A DNA stretch of 36,017 nt from CAZLNO01 sp964561005. Lineage in GTDB: Bacteria; Pseudomonadota; Alphaproteobacteria; Kiloniellales; Rhodovibrionaceae. Under the pieces are notes generated by a model. The model searched no databases and had not been told where the DNA came from. It saw nothing but the letters and a program-made list of their open reading frames with translations. Numbering within the stretch: position 1 is the first letter of the stretch; every line of letters begins with the position of its first letter. Of the stretch, positions 16,318 through 24,555 are shown piece by piece. The position numbers were made by a program, and so were the translations under genes. The stretch spans positions 1-36,017 of the forward strand of contig CAZLNO010000025.1 of the NCBI GenBank assembly GCA_964561005.1, read 5' to 3'.

Positions 16318-16497
16318 TCACGCCCGGTCCGCGCCGACGACCTCCAGGGTCACGTGCTCGATATTGATGAGCTGCTTGCCCATGTTCTCGAAGTTCACGG
16401 TCACGCGATTGCCGACAACCGACTGCACCTGTCCCAACCCCCATTCCGGCGCCTGGGGATTCCGGACCAGCACGCCCGGCGCCAGTTCCCGCGTCAT
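16318..16497 (-). CDS. DUF3553 domain-containing protein
   Basis: A 59-aa protein. The pattern VRNPQAPEWGLGQVQSV, then NRVTVNFENMGKQLINI is the DUF3553 signature, a small beta-barrel (KOW/SH3-like) fold also seen fused to some helicases. AAGGGA lies 7 nt before the ATG. It is the first gene of the minus-strand Fdh1 group, 50 nt ahead of the beta subunit, and is divergent from chpT. Function is unknown. Co-transcription with Fdh1 is possible but the relation may be positional only. Confidence 0.82.
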   Translation of the reverse strand: MTRELAPGVLVRNPQAPEWGLGQVQSVVGNRVTVNFENMGKQLINIEHVTLEVVGADRA

Positions 16498-16668
16498 GGG
16501 CCGTCCCTTCGCGTCGGCGCGGAGTTTAGGCGCCCCCGGCTGTGCCTCAAAAGACTCAAAGCGACACCCTTGGCGGTTCCAGCGACACAGCGAAACGATG
16601 GCCTCACGCCGGTTGAGCCTTTATTCTGGCGGCAAGGCCATTTGGCCGGGGGGCAATGGAAGAGGCTC

Positions 16669-17310
16669 ATGAATCTCTCGCTCGATCTGCGCGTCGTGGA
16701 GCTGCTCGCCTCGCGACTCTGTCATGATCTCGTCAGCCCGATCAGCGCCGTCAACAATGGAATAGAACTGCTCGAAGAGGATCCCGACCCCGATCTGCTG
16801 GGCGACGCCGTGCGGCTGGCCAGGAACTCGGCGCAGCAGGCCTCGGCGGTGGTGCAGTTCTATCGTCTGGCCTACGGCCGCGGCGGACGGCGCCTGGACG
16901 CTCATCCGTCGGAGCTTCGGGACCTCGTCACGGACTACCTCGCCCCGCACAAGACCCGGCTTGACTGGCAGGTGGAAACGCTCGGCGAGGAGGCGCCGAT
17001 CGGCAGCGGCAAGCTGCTGCTGAACATGGTCGCGCTGGGCGTGGAGATGCTGCCGCGCGGCGGCACGATCACGGTCGCCGCCAGGGCCGCCTCGGGCCTC
17101 GACGTGCAGGTGGCGGCCCGCGGCCCGCGCGCGCGCCTGGCGGCGGAGACCCAGGAGGCCCTGGACCCGACGGCGGACCCGGACGCGCTGACCCCGCGCA
17201 CGGTGCAGGCCTACTTCACCGTGACGCTGGCGCGCGCGGTCGGTGGCGCCTTGGCGGTGCGGCCGGGCGAGGACGAGGTGGTGCTGCACGCCGCCGGCGG
17301 AGAGGGCTAG
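16669..17310 (+). CDS. chpT: Histidine phosphotransferase ChpT
   Basis: A 213-aa dimeric phosphotransferase that moves phosphate from the CckA kinase to CtrA and CpdR in alphaproteobacterial cell-cycle and motility control. The N-terminal helix carries the phospho-accepting His19 in LASRLCHDLVSPISAVNNG, followed by GIELLEED. The second domain is a degenerate HATPase-like fold (LLLNMVALGVEMLPRGGTI). Start 16669 chosen for GGAAGAGG just upstream. The family is alphaproteobacterial, which supports the taxonomic call. The stop overlaps the convergent MFS stop. Confidence 0.9.
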   Translation: MNLSLDLRVVELLASRLCHDLVSPISAVNNGIELLEEDPDPDLLGDAVRLARNSAQQASAVVQFYRLAYGRGGRRLDAHPSELRDLVTDYLAPHKTRLDWQVETLGEEAPIGSGKLLLNMVALGVEMLPRGGTITVAARAASGLDVQVAARGPRARLAAETQEALDPTADPDALTPRTVQAYFTVTLARAVGGALAVRPGEDEVVLHAAGGEG

Positions 17311-18656
17311 TCCGGCCTGCCGGCGGCGGCCGCGGGATCGGCGGGCGGTTCGCCGTCATCCCCGGCTTGCTCCTGCTCGTACTCGGCATAGACCTCCTCC
17401 GCGGCGGCGGTGGCGAAGGGGGAGGCGCGCGCCGGCACCGGCACGTAGGGACCCTGCGCCTCGGCCGGCGGCGTGGCCCGGCGGGTCATCCGCCAGATCG
17501 CGAAGCCGCCGATCACGCCGTGGACCAGGGCCAGCCACCAGAAGAATCCCGGCGGGCCGAAAAGGTCCATCACCCAGCCGGCGATCGAGGGGCCGAGGAT
17601 CGCGCCGATACCATTCAGCATCACCAGGCCGCTGCTGGCGGCGACGACCTGGTCGCGCTCCAGGTGGTCGTTGGTGTAGGCCACGCACAGCGAATACAGC
17701 GTCAGCGTCATGCCGCCGAAAGCGAAAGCGGCGACAAGCAGCCACGCATCGGCCGCGTTCGCGGCCTGATCGGCCAGAAGGGCCGTCGCCGTGGCGGCCA
17801 GGGTCACGGCCGTGATCACCATGCGGCGGTCGAGGTGGTCGGACAGCCGGCCGATCGGCCACTGGAAGGCGGCCCCGCCGGCGATCAGCAGGGTCATGAA
17901 CAGCGAGATCTCCGCCACGGTAAGCCCCGATTCGCGGGCAAAGACCGCGCCCATGGCGAACACGGCGCCGTTGGCGACCCCGGTCAGCAGCGTGCCCACG
18001 GTCCCCAGCGGCGAAACGCGGTAGAGCGCCAGAATGCCCACCGGCCGCGGCGCGCCCTCCGCGGGCGCGCGCACCGCACTGAGGAGGATGGGAATCGCGG
18101 CGAAGGAGATGATCACCGAGACCAGGATGAACAGATCGAATCCGCCCGGATCGGCCAGGTTCAGGCTGAGCTGACCGCTGCCCAGGCCAAGGTAGGAAAC
18201 CACCATGTAGACCGACAGCAGCCGCCCGCGCGTCTCGTTCGAGGTGCGCTCGTTCAGCCAGCTTTCCGCCACGACGTAGAGCCCGGCATAGGACAGCCCG
18301 GTGACGAAGCGCATCAGCCCCCAGACGCCCGGACTGACGAAAAGGCTGTGCAGCAGGATGGCGATCGAGGCGAGCGAGGCCAGGGCGGCGAAGGTGCGGA
18401 TGTGGCCGACCCGCCGCACCGCCCGCGGCGTCCAGGTGGAGCCGGCGAGGAAGCCGACGAAATAGCCCGACATGACCAGGCCCGTCAGACCGTTGCCGAA
18501 GCCTTCCTCGGCGGCGCGCACGCCCAGCAGGCTGCTTTGCAGGCCGTTGCCGACCATCAGCAGCCCGATGCCGAACAGCAGCGCCCAGGAGCCCTCGGCC
18601 GCCCACAGCGTGGCATTGCTGCGCGCGAGGCTCTCGAACTTCTGCGCCACCGGCAT
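17307..18656 (-). CDS. MFS transporter (YcaD-like)
   Basis: A 449-aa major facilitator with about twelve hydrophobic helices in two halves, separated by a short loop with the VRAPAEGAPRPVG sequence. MFS signatures are seen: TPRAVRRVGHIR after helix 2, FVTGLSYAGLYVVAESWLNE, and PIGRLSDHLDRR in the second half. The cytoplasmic tail is acidic and Ala/Pro-rich. Start ATG 18656 is preceded by GGGAGAG; the 65-residue upstream extension is Arg-rich and unlike the family. Substrate is unknown. It diverges from the iron-regulated region but its own start is ~190 nt from the first iron box. Confidence 0.85.
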   Translation of the reverse strand: MPVAQKFESLARSNATLWAAEGSWALLFGIGLLMVGNGLQSSLLGVRAAEEGFGNGLTGLVMSGYFVGFLAGSTWTPRAVRRVGHIRTFAALASLASIAILLHSLFVSPGVWGLMRFVTGLSYAGLYVVAESWLNERTSNETRGRLLSVYMVVSYLGLGSGQLSLNLADPGGFDLFILVSVIISFAAIPILLSAVRAPAEGAPRPVGILALYRVSPLGTVGTLLTGVANGAVFAMGAVFARESGLTVAEISLFMTLLIAGGAAFQWPIGRLSDHLDRRMVITAVTLAATATALLADQAANAADAWLLVAAFAFGGMTLTLYSLCVAYTNDHLERDQVVAASSGLVMLNGIGAILGPSIAGWVMDLFGPPGFFWWLALVHGVIGGFAIWRMTRRATPPAEAQGPYVPVPARASPFATAAAEEVYAEYEQEQAGDDGEPPADPAAAAGRPD

Positions 18657-18813
18657 CGTATCTCTCCCTCGCGGCCGGGTGGGATCGTCCGTTGCTCGAT
18701 TGCGCCGTCGGCGGCGCGGCTTCGGTTGTCGGGAAGTCCTGCGTCCCCTGTACGCCCGCGCGACGGCACCGGGGAAGCGAGGAATTTTCATGGCTGGGAT
18801 CGGGAAATCCGAT

Positions 18814-18833
18814 CGCGCCCGCATGCGGGCGCG
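18814..18833. repeat. Perfect 20-bp palindrome
   Basis: CGCGCCCGCATGCGGGCGCG is a perfect self-complementary sequence 13 bp before the iron box, in the region divergent between the MFS gene and the iron locus. There is no T-tract on either side. It may be a protein-binding site or an extruded hairpin. Confidence 0.5.
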
Positions 18834-18846
18834 TCCAAACCGTCTC

Positions 18847-18861
18847 TGCAAATGATTTGCA
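18847..18861. promoter_or_regulatory. Fur-type iron box 1
   Basis: TGCAAAT-G-ATTTGCA is a perfect 7-1-7 dyad, the geometry of Fur-family operators, with the TGCAAAT half-site reported for several alphaproteobacteria. It ends 1 nt before the -35 hexamer of a promoter, a repressing position. A second related site lies at 19025-19047. The adjacent gene is a ferric-iron binding protein, which supports iron control. Confidence 0.65.
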
Positions 18862-18862
18862 A

Positions 18863-18891
18863 TTGCACATCTTCGGCATCCCCGTTATAGT
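18863..18891 (+). promoter_or_regulatory. Promoter of the putative small RNA
   Basis: TTGCAC (18863-18868), a 17-nt spacer and TATAGT (18886-18891) form a good sigma-70 promoter. The start would be about 18898. It directly abuts iron box 1. Confidence 0.6.
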
Positions 18892-18897
18892 CTGCTT

Positions 18898-18987
18898 CGC
18901 GATGTGCCGACGGTCCTGGACCGGCGGGCATCGATCTCTCCTGTCACGCACTTCACCCCGCCGTGGTCCGCCACGGCGGGTTTTTTT
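18898..18987 (+). ncRNA. Putative iron-regulated small RNA (~90 nt)
   Basis: A short transcription unit runs from a promoter next to an iron box to a strong intrinsic terminator, with no credible ORF inside. Predicted layout: a 5' hairpin CGGTC-CTG-GACCG (18911-18923), an unpaired pyrimidine-rich stretch including TCTCTCCTGTC (18935-18945), and the terminator hairpin with a T7 tail. This is the usual design of a base-pairing regulatory RNA. It could instead be an attenuated leader of the iron-binding protein gene that starts 157 nt after the terminator, but that gene has its own iron box and promoter-like sequence. No family is recognised. Confidence 0.5.
18957..18987 (+). terminator. Intrinsic terminator of the putative small RNA
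   Basis: CCCGCCGTGG (18957-18966), loop TCCG, CCACGGCGGG (18971-18980), then seven T (18981-18987): a perfect 10-bp GC-rich stem with a textbook U-tract. Confidence 0.9.
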
Positions 18988-19024
18988 CGTCCTCGTCGCG
19001 GGTGCGAGGTCGCGGCGGGGTGGC

Positions 19025-19053
19025 TTGCAAATGCTAATGATTTGCAATATCAC
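19025..19053 (+). promoter_or_regulatory. Fur-type iron box 2 and promoter of the iron-binding protein gene
   Basis: TTGCAAAT (19025-19032) and ATTTGCAA (19040-19047) form an 8-7-8 inverted repeat. Within it TGCTAAT-G-ATTTGCA (19032-19046) is a 7-1-7 box with one mismatch. TTGCAA at 19025-19030 and TATCAC at 19048-19053, with a 17-nt spacer, could be the promoter, in which case the box occupies its spacer. The start codon of the next gene is at 19145. Confidence 0.6.
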
Positions 19054-19144
19054 ATTACCGAGGCAAGAAGGATGCGGCACCCGCCCGCGTGCCTTGGAGG
19101 TCCGGGCGGGCGCCGCGCGATCACGCGAAACGGAGGAGGCGACA

Positions 19145-20161
19145 ATGCGTGCAACCCTGGCGGCCCTTCCGGCCGCGATGGTGTTGGCCTTGACCGGATG
19201 GTCGGCGGACGCCGCGGCGGACGAGGCGGTGAACATCTACTCGGCGCGCCACTATCAGACGGACAGACAGCTCTATGCCGAGTTCACCGAGCGCACCGGT
19301 ATCGAGGTGAACCGCATCCAGGGCAAGAGCGACGCGCTGATCCAGCGGATCAAGAGCGAGGGGCGGAACACGCCGGCCGACATCCTGATCACCGTCGATG
19401 CCGGGCGGCTCTGGCGCGCGGAGCAGGCCGGCATCCTGACGGGTGTCGAATCCGACGTGCTGGCCGAGCGCGTTCCGGCGAACTTTCGGCATCCCGAGGG
19501 CAAATGGTTCGGCTATTCCGCGCGGGCCCGCATCATCTTTTACGACAAGGCCCGCTATGACTCGCCGCCGGTGACGACCTACGAGGGTCTGGCCGACGAG
19601 AAGCTGGAGGGCGAGGTCTGCATCCGCTCCAGCAGCAACGTCTACAACCAGTCGCTGCTGGCCAGCCTGATCGCCCACCACGGCGCCGGGGCCGCCGAGG
19701 ACTGGGCCGCCGGCGTGGTCGCCAACTTCGCGCGCGAGCCCGAGGGCGGCGACACCGACCAGATCCTGGGCGTGGCCGCGGGCGAGTGCGGCGTGGCGGT
19801 CGCCAACCACTACTACTACGTCCGCCTGCTGCAGAACGATCCCGAGGCGGTCGAGGACGTCGGCGCGGTCTTTCCCAACCAGGACGGTCGCGGCGCGCAC
19901 GTCAACATCTCGGGCGCGGGCGTCGTGGCGAACGGCCCGAACCCGGACAACGCCGTGCGCTTCCTGGAATTCCTGGCGAGCGACTTCGCCCAGCGCTATT
20001 ACGCCGACGGCAACAACGAGTATCCCACGGTGCCGGGCGTAACGCCGAACACCAAGCTGGAGGCGCTCGGCGACTTCAAGATCGACGACATCAACGTTGC
20101 GGTCTATGGCGAGAACCAGCCGCAGGCGCAGATGATCTTCGACCGCGTCGGCTGGAAGTAG
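19145..20161 (+). CDS. Fe(3+) ABC transporter substrate-binding protein (FutA/FbpA family)
   Basis: A 338-aa periplasmic iron-binding protein. Signal peptide ~1-25 (cleavage near ADAAADEAV), then VNIYSARHYQTDRQLYAEFT, which is the typical start of FutA/FbpA proteins. Tyr-rich ligand regions include IRSSSNVYNQSLLA and VANHYYYVRLLQ. Motif DILITVDAGRLWRAEQAGIL is also conserved. GGAGGAGG lies just before the ATG. It would deliver ferric iron to an ABC permease, but no permease or ATPase gene follows in the window, so the binding protein is orphaned here. Two iron boxes upstream fit repression under iron sufficiency. Confidence 0.92.
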   Translation: MRATLAALPAAMVLALTGWSADAAADEAVNIYSARHYQTDRQLYAEFTERTGIEVNRIQGKSDALIQRIKSEGRNTPADILITVDAGRLWRAEQAGILTGVESDVLAERVPANFRHPEGKWFGYSARARIIFYDKARYDSPPVTTYEGLADEKLEGEVCIRSSSNVYNQSLLASLIAHHGAGAAEDWAAGVVANFAREPEGGDTDQILGVAAGECGVAVANHYYYVRLLQNDPEAVEDVGAVFPNQDGRGAHVNISGAGVVANGPNPDNAVRFLEFLASDFAQRYYADGNNEYPTVPGVTPNTKLEALGDFKIDDINVAVYGENQPQAQMIFDRVGWK

Positions 20162-20182
20162 ACAGGCGACTCAAGTCGTGGC

Positions 20183-20222
20183 GCCGGGGCGGCGGCCGCC
20201 AGCTCGCGGCCGTCGCCCCGGC
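20183..20222 (+). terminator. Long GC-rich hairpin after the iron-binding protein gene
   Basis: GCCGGGGC (20183-20190) pairs with GCCCCGGC (20215-20222), and CGGCCGC (20193-20199) with GCGGCCG (20206-20212), separated by a 2-nt internal mismatch. The hairpin starts 21 nt after the stop. No clear T-run follows, so it is a probable 3'-end structure, not a classic intrinsic terminator. Confidence 0.5.
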
Positions 20223-20288
20223 TCGTGATCCGTTTGGTCGCGGCGGCGTAAAACGCAGAACATCACCCATGCATCGGGAGAGGGTCAG

Positions 20289-20393
20289 ATGCTTGGCTTT
20301 GTCGTCGCCGTTCGACTGTTTCGCGTGCTCGTCGCCTGTCTCGTCGCCGACTTCCTGCGCGCCCGGATGAATAAGGCGCTGCTGCGGAGCTAG
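20289..20393 (+). CDS. Candidate 34-aa membrane peptide
   Basis: A short ORF with GGGAG 9 nt upstream of its ATG. The peptide begins MLGFVVAVRLFRVLVACLVA and ends in a basic tail (RARMNKALLRS), so it would be an amphipathic or single-pass membrane peptide. It is followed by an intrinsic terminator at 20432-20456, which supports a separate short transcript. No family is recognised. It could be a chance ORF. Confidence 0.35.
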   Translation: MLGFVVAVRLFRVLVACLVADFLRARMNKALLRS

Positions 20394-20431
20394 GCCCGAG
20401 GGACAAGGAACTGACGTCATTGAAGACGCTG

Positions 20432-20457
20432 GGCGCGGCGCCGGTCGCGCCTTTTTC
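20432..20457 (+). terminator. Intrinsic terminator
   Basis: GGCGCG (20432-20437), an 8-nt loop, CGCGCC (20446-20451), then TTTTTC. It would end a transcript from the 20162-20430 interval. Confidence 0.65.
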
Positions 20458-20737
20458 TTGCCCAAAGCACCGCCTCGCATTGCTTGCCGAAGCGCCCGCC
20501 TCGATTTCCTCCGTTCTAATGTCAATCTATCCAATATCAATTTCAACAAGAACGGAAACCAGTATGCGACCAAAAGAACAGGAAATTGAACTTGAGTTTT
20601 TCATAGGCGTTTTGTACGATTTGCAGGCGCGGCTGTTCAAGTAATCTTGCAGGCGGATGGAAATTCCGTCATGGGAAACTTGTGTCGAAGGCCGCGGAAC
20701 ATGGCTCATGGAACAAAACCAACCTAAGGAGGAAGCC
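20458..20737. other. AT-richer intergenic stretch
   Basis: The base composition drops well below the surrounding ~68% GC, especially 20510-20660. A 26-aa ORF (20564-20644, starting MRPKEQEIELEF) has only a weak ribosome site. No RNA gene is recognised. Such an AT-rich island ahead of a broken secreted-protein gene may mark foreign or decaying sequence, or simply a promoter region. Confidence 0.4.
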
Positions 20738-21358
20738 ATGCGTGTGCGGATCTGGGCGGTCGCGGCGGTCGCGGCCCTGATGCTGCCCGGCGGCGTCGCG
20801 TCGGCGCAGGAAGAGGACGAGAAATCGGCCGAGTCCTAAATGGAGAAGATGCGCGGCGGCGGCGACTTTCCGCGGGCCAAGACGGCCATCCGGCTGATCC
20901 AGCGCGAGGCGGAGATCGGCAACTTCGGCCCGCTGGACCCGGTCATCGTCATCCCGACGACGCCGCGCTACCTGGTCACCTACATGAACTCGCAGACGGG
21001 CGGCAGCATCCGCTCGGCCACGGTGGTGTCGGTGACCAATCAGACCACCACGACCTGCCGGGTCGCGGTCTCCTACTTCAAGGGCTTCACCAACGACTCG
21101 AACCCTGTGTGCTCGACCAGCTTCAGCATCCCCTCGCGGTTCACCGTGGATTACTGCTCGCGGAACCTTCCGGGGACGCTGACGACCTGCAGCCCGCCGC
21201 TGACCTTCGACGAGGGCCGGGCGATCGTGGCCTCCACCTGCCGTGACATCGGCGTCAGCGCCCGCGTGTATTACACCTCGGGCGACGCCGACAATCGGGT
21301 GGACGCGATCACGGACTCCAAGATCGTGCATTACGGCCAGCGCAACAACGGCGATTGA
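20738..21358 (+). pseudogene. Secreted Cys-rich protein gene interrupted by an in-frame TAA
   Basis: ATG at 20738 has AAGGAGG upstream and encodes a clean signal peptide (MRVRIWAVAAVAALMLPGG, cleavage after ASA) plus EEDEKSAES, then TAA at 20837-20839. The same frame continues at once with ATG 20840 for 172 residues and ends at 21358. The downstream part has alternating strand-like segments (VIVIPTTPRYLVTYMN, SATVVSVTNQTTTTCRVAVS) and five cysteines, typical of an exported beta-rich protein, but no signal peptide of its own. The simplest reading is one ~205-aa secreted protein broken by a single stop. Alternatives are readthrough, translational re-start at the adjacent ATG, or a sequencing error. 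No family is recognised. Confidence 0.6.
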
Positions 21359-21367
21359 TGCACCGCG

Positions 21368-21410
21368 AGGCGCTGCGCCGCCACGGGTGGAGACCCCCGG
21401 CGCAGCGCCT
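21368..21410. terminator. Bidirectional hairpin between convergent genes
   Basis: AGGCGCTGCGCCG (21368-21380) pairs perfectly over 13 bp with CGGCGCAGCGCCT (21398-21410) around a 17-nt loop. It lies between the stop at 21358 and the convergent stop at 21422. There is no T-run. Confidence 0.6.
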
Positions 21411-21421
21411 GTCTGCAAGGG

Positions 21422-21856
21422 TTACGCGAAATAGGCCATGCCCAGCGCGATGGCGAGGTAGCGCGCCGCCTTGCCGAGGGTGACGAGCAGCAGGAAGGCG
21501 CCGAGCGGCGCGCGCAGCACGCCGGCGACGATGGTCAGCGGGTCGCCCAGCCAGGGCGTCCAGGCCAGCAGCAGCGACCAGATCCCCCAGCGGCGATACC
21601 ATCGCTCGGCCCGCAGATAAGCCTCCTCGCGCACCGGGAACCAGGGCCGGTCCTTGAACTGCTCGATGAACAGGCCCAGCAGCCGGTTCACCACGGCGCC
21701 CAGCACGTTGCCCACGGTCGCCACGACGACCAGCGGCAACCACGGCCACCCCTCGGCCAGCAGCGCCACCAGCACCACCTCCGACTGGAACGGCACAACG
21801 GTCGCGGCGAGGAAGGCACTGAGGAAGAGTCCGCCATAGGCGGCAAGGTCGGGCAT
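21422..21856 (-). CDS. YqaA/DedA-like small membrane protein
   Basis: A 144-aa integral membrane protein with about four hydrophobic segments. The sequence (YGGLFLSAFLAATVVPFQSE, GNVLGAVVNRLLGLFIE, RAERWYRRWGIWSLLLAWTP, GDPLTIVAGVLR, LGKAARYLAI) follows the YqaA branch of the SNARE-associated/DedA family, whose members are thought to act in lipid or membrane homeostasis. ATG 21856 is chosen because residues upstream run into the tRNA gene. The ribosome site is weak. It lies directly downstream of tRNA-Leu on the same strand. Confidence 0.82.
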   Translation of the reverse strand: MPDLAAYGGLFLSAFLAATVVPFQSEVVLVALLAEGWPWLPLVVVATVGNVLGAVVNRLLGLFIEQFKDRPWFPVREEAYLRAERWYRRWGIWSLLLAWTPWLGDPLTIVAGVLRAPLGAFLLLVTLGKAARYLAIALGMAYFA

Positions 21857-21899
21857 GAGCAGCAGCGTCGCCAGGCGCCAGCGAGATGATGCGAGTCGA

Positions 21900-21984
21900 T
21901 GGTGCGGGCGGGGGGACTCGAACCCCCACTCCTCTCGGACCGGGATTTTAAGTCCCGTGCGTCTACCGATTCCGCCACGCCCGC
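21900..21984 (-). tRNA. tRNA-Leu (anticodon UAA)
   Basis: On the minus strand the cloverleaf is complete. The acceptor GCGGGCG pairs with CGCCCGC. The anticodon arm is CGGGA-CTTAAAA-TCCCG with TAA in the loop. There is a long variable arm as expected for Leu, a T arm GGGGG-TTCGAGT-CCCCC, discriminator A (21903) and an encoded CCA (21900-21902). Confidence 0.96.
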
Positions 21985-22002
21985 GACTCCGCTTACGCTC
22001 GC

Positions 22003-22031
22003 TATATAGCAGGCGAGGGCGCAGGTTTCGA
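22003..22031 (-). promoter_or_regulatory. Candidate promoter of tRNA-Leu
   Basis: On the minus strand TCGAAA (22031-22026), 17 nt, then TATATA (22008-22003), 18 nt before the mature tRNA 5' end. The -10 is strong and the -35 moderate. Confidence 0.45.
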
Positions 22032-22085
22032 AGGGGCAGGGGCGATATGGTATCCGTCCGGCACGGCGCATTCAGGAGGGGCCGC

Positions 22086-22295
22086 ATGTCGGACGAGGGG
22101 ATCCCGCGCCGGATCGTCGGCTTCCACAGGGACGAGGAAGGCCACTGGGTGGCCGAGCTGGACTGCGGCCACGGCCGCCACGTGCGCCACGACCCGCCCT
22201 GGCAGCTTCGCGAGTGGACGCAGACCGCCGCGGGCCGCCGGGCCCGCCTGGGCGAGGTCCTGCGCTGCCGCAAGTGTCTCGACGAGGAAGCTTAG
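22086..22295 (+). CDS. DUF3565 domain-containing protein
   Basis: A 69-aa protein matching the DUF3565 pattern: IVGFHRDEEGHWVAELDCGH, then HVRHDPPW, then GRRARLGEVLRCRKCLDEE. The Cys and His residues (CGHGRHVRH and CRKC) look like a small metal site. AGGAGG lies 6 nt before the ATG at 22086. Function is unknown. It is divergent from tRNA-Leu and convergent with ftsH, with only ~40 nt between stops. Confidence 0.82.
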   Translation: MSDEGIPRRIVGFHRDEEGHWVAELDCGHGRHVRHDPPWQLREWTQTAAGRRARLGEVLRCRKCLDEEA

Positions 22296-22338
22296 GACGG
22301 TTGCCCCACCGGCGCCGCCGAGCAGCCCGGAGTCGCCC

Positions 22339-24273
<1,935 letters not shown>

Positions 24274-24429
24274 GTCGGTGCTCGAAAACTCCTTCTTGGG
24301 GATCGGGCGCCGCCCCGGCCGGGCTGCGCAAGCCAGTCCACGCGAGAGTGGCCCACCCTGTCGGCGGGTCAAGCCCCGGCAGGTCGACTCCGGCCCCGCC
24401 GGGCATGGCGGCCGCCGGGCCGGCCTCCC

Positions 24430-24555
24430 TCAGTATCGGCACTGCCCGCCGGTGAAGAAGACCTGACGGCGCTGCGCTGGCCGGGTCGCCTTGCGATGGC
24501 CGCGCGCCGCGGTTCGATGGGCCTTGTCGCGATTGGCGCGGTGCCGAACTTTCAT
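24430..24555 (-). CDS. Candidate 41-aa very basic small protein
   Basis: An ATG preceded by GGAGGG at 6-7 nt spacing opens a 42-codon frame encoding MKVRHRANRDKAHRTAARGH followed by a basic segment ending in FFTGGQCRY. About one third of residues are Arg, Lys or His. It lies on the ftsH strand, 156 nt upstream of the ftsH start. The charge suggests nucleic-acid or ribosome binding. No family is recognised and a chance ORF is possible, but the ribosome site and lack of low-complexity Ala/Pro argue for translation. Confidence 0.4.
   Translation of the reverse strand: MKVRHRANRDKAHRTAARGHRKATRPAQRRQVFFTGGQCRY

Noticed and set aside
16268..16444. 59-residue extension of the Fdh1 beta subunit
   Set aside because: It overlaps the DUF3553 gene in another frame and has no similarity to the family; ATG 16267 gives the expected length.
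18902..18987. Leader peptide inside the putative small RNA
   Set aside because: The ATG at 18902 lacks a ribosome site, is at most a few nucleotides from the RNA 5' end, and its frame runs through the terminator without a stop.
20564..20644. 26-codon ORF in the AT-rich stretch
   Set aside because: Only a weak ribosome site, no recognisable pattern, very short. Kept only as a note in the interval description.
24274..24372. 33-residue N-terminal extension of FtsH
   Set aside because: The extension is Arg/Gly/Pro-rich and would place a charged region before the first membrane helix; the family starts at the following ATG.
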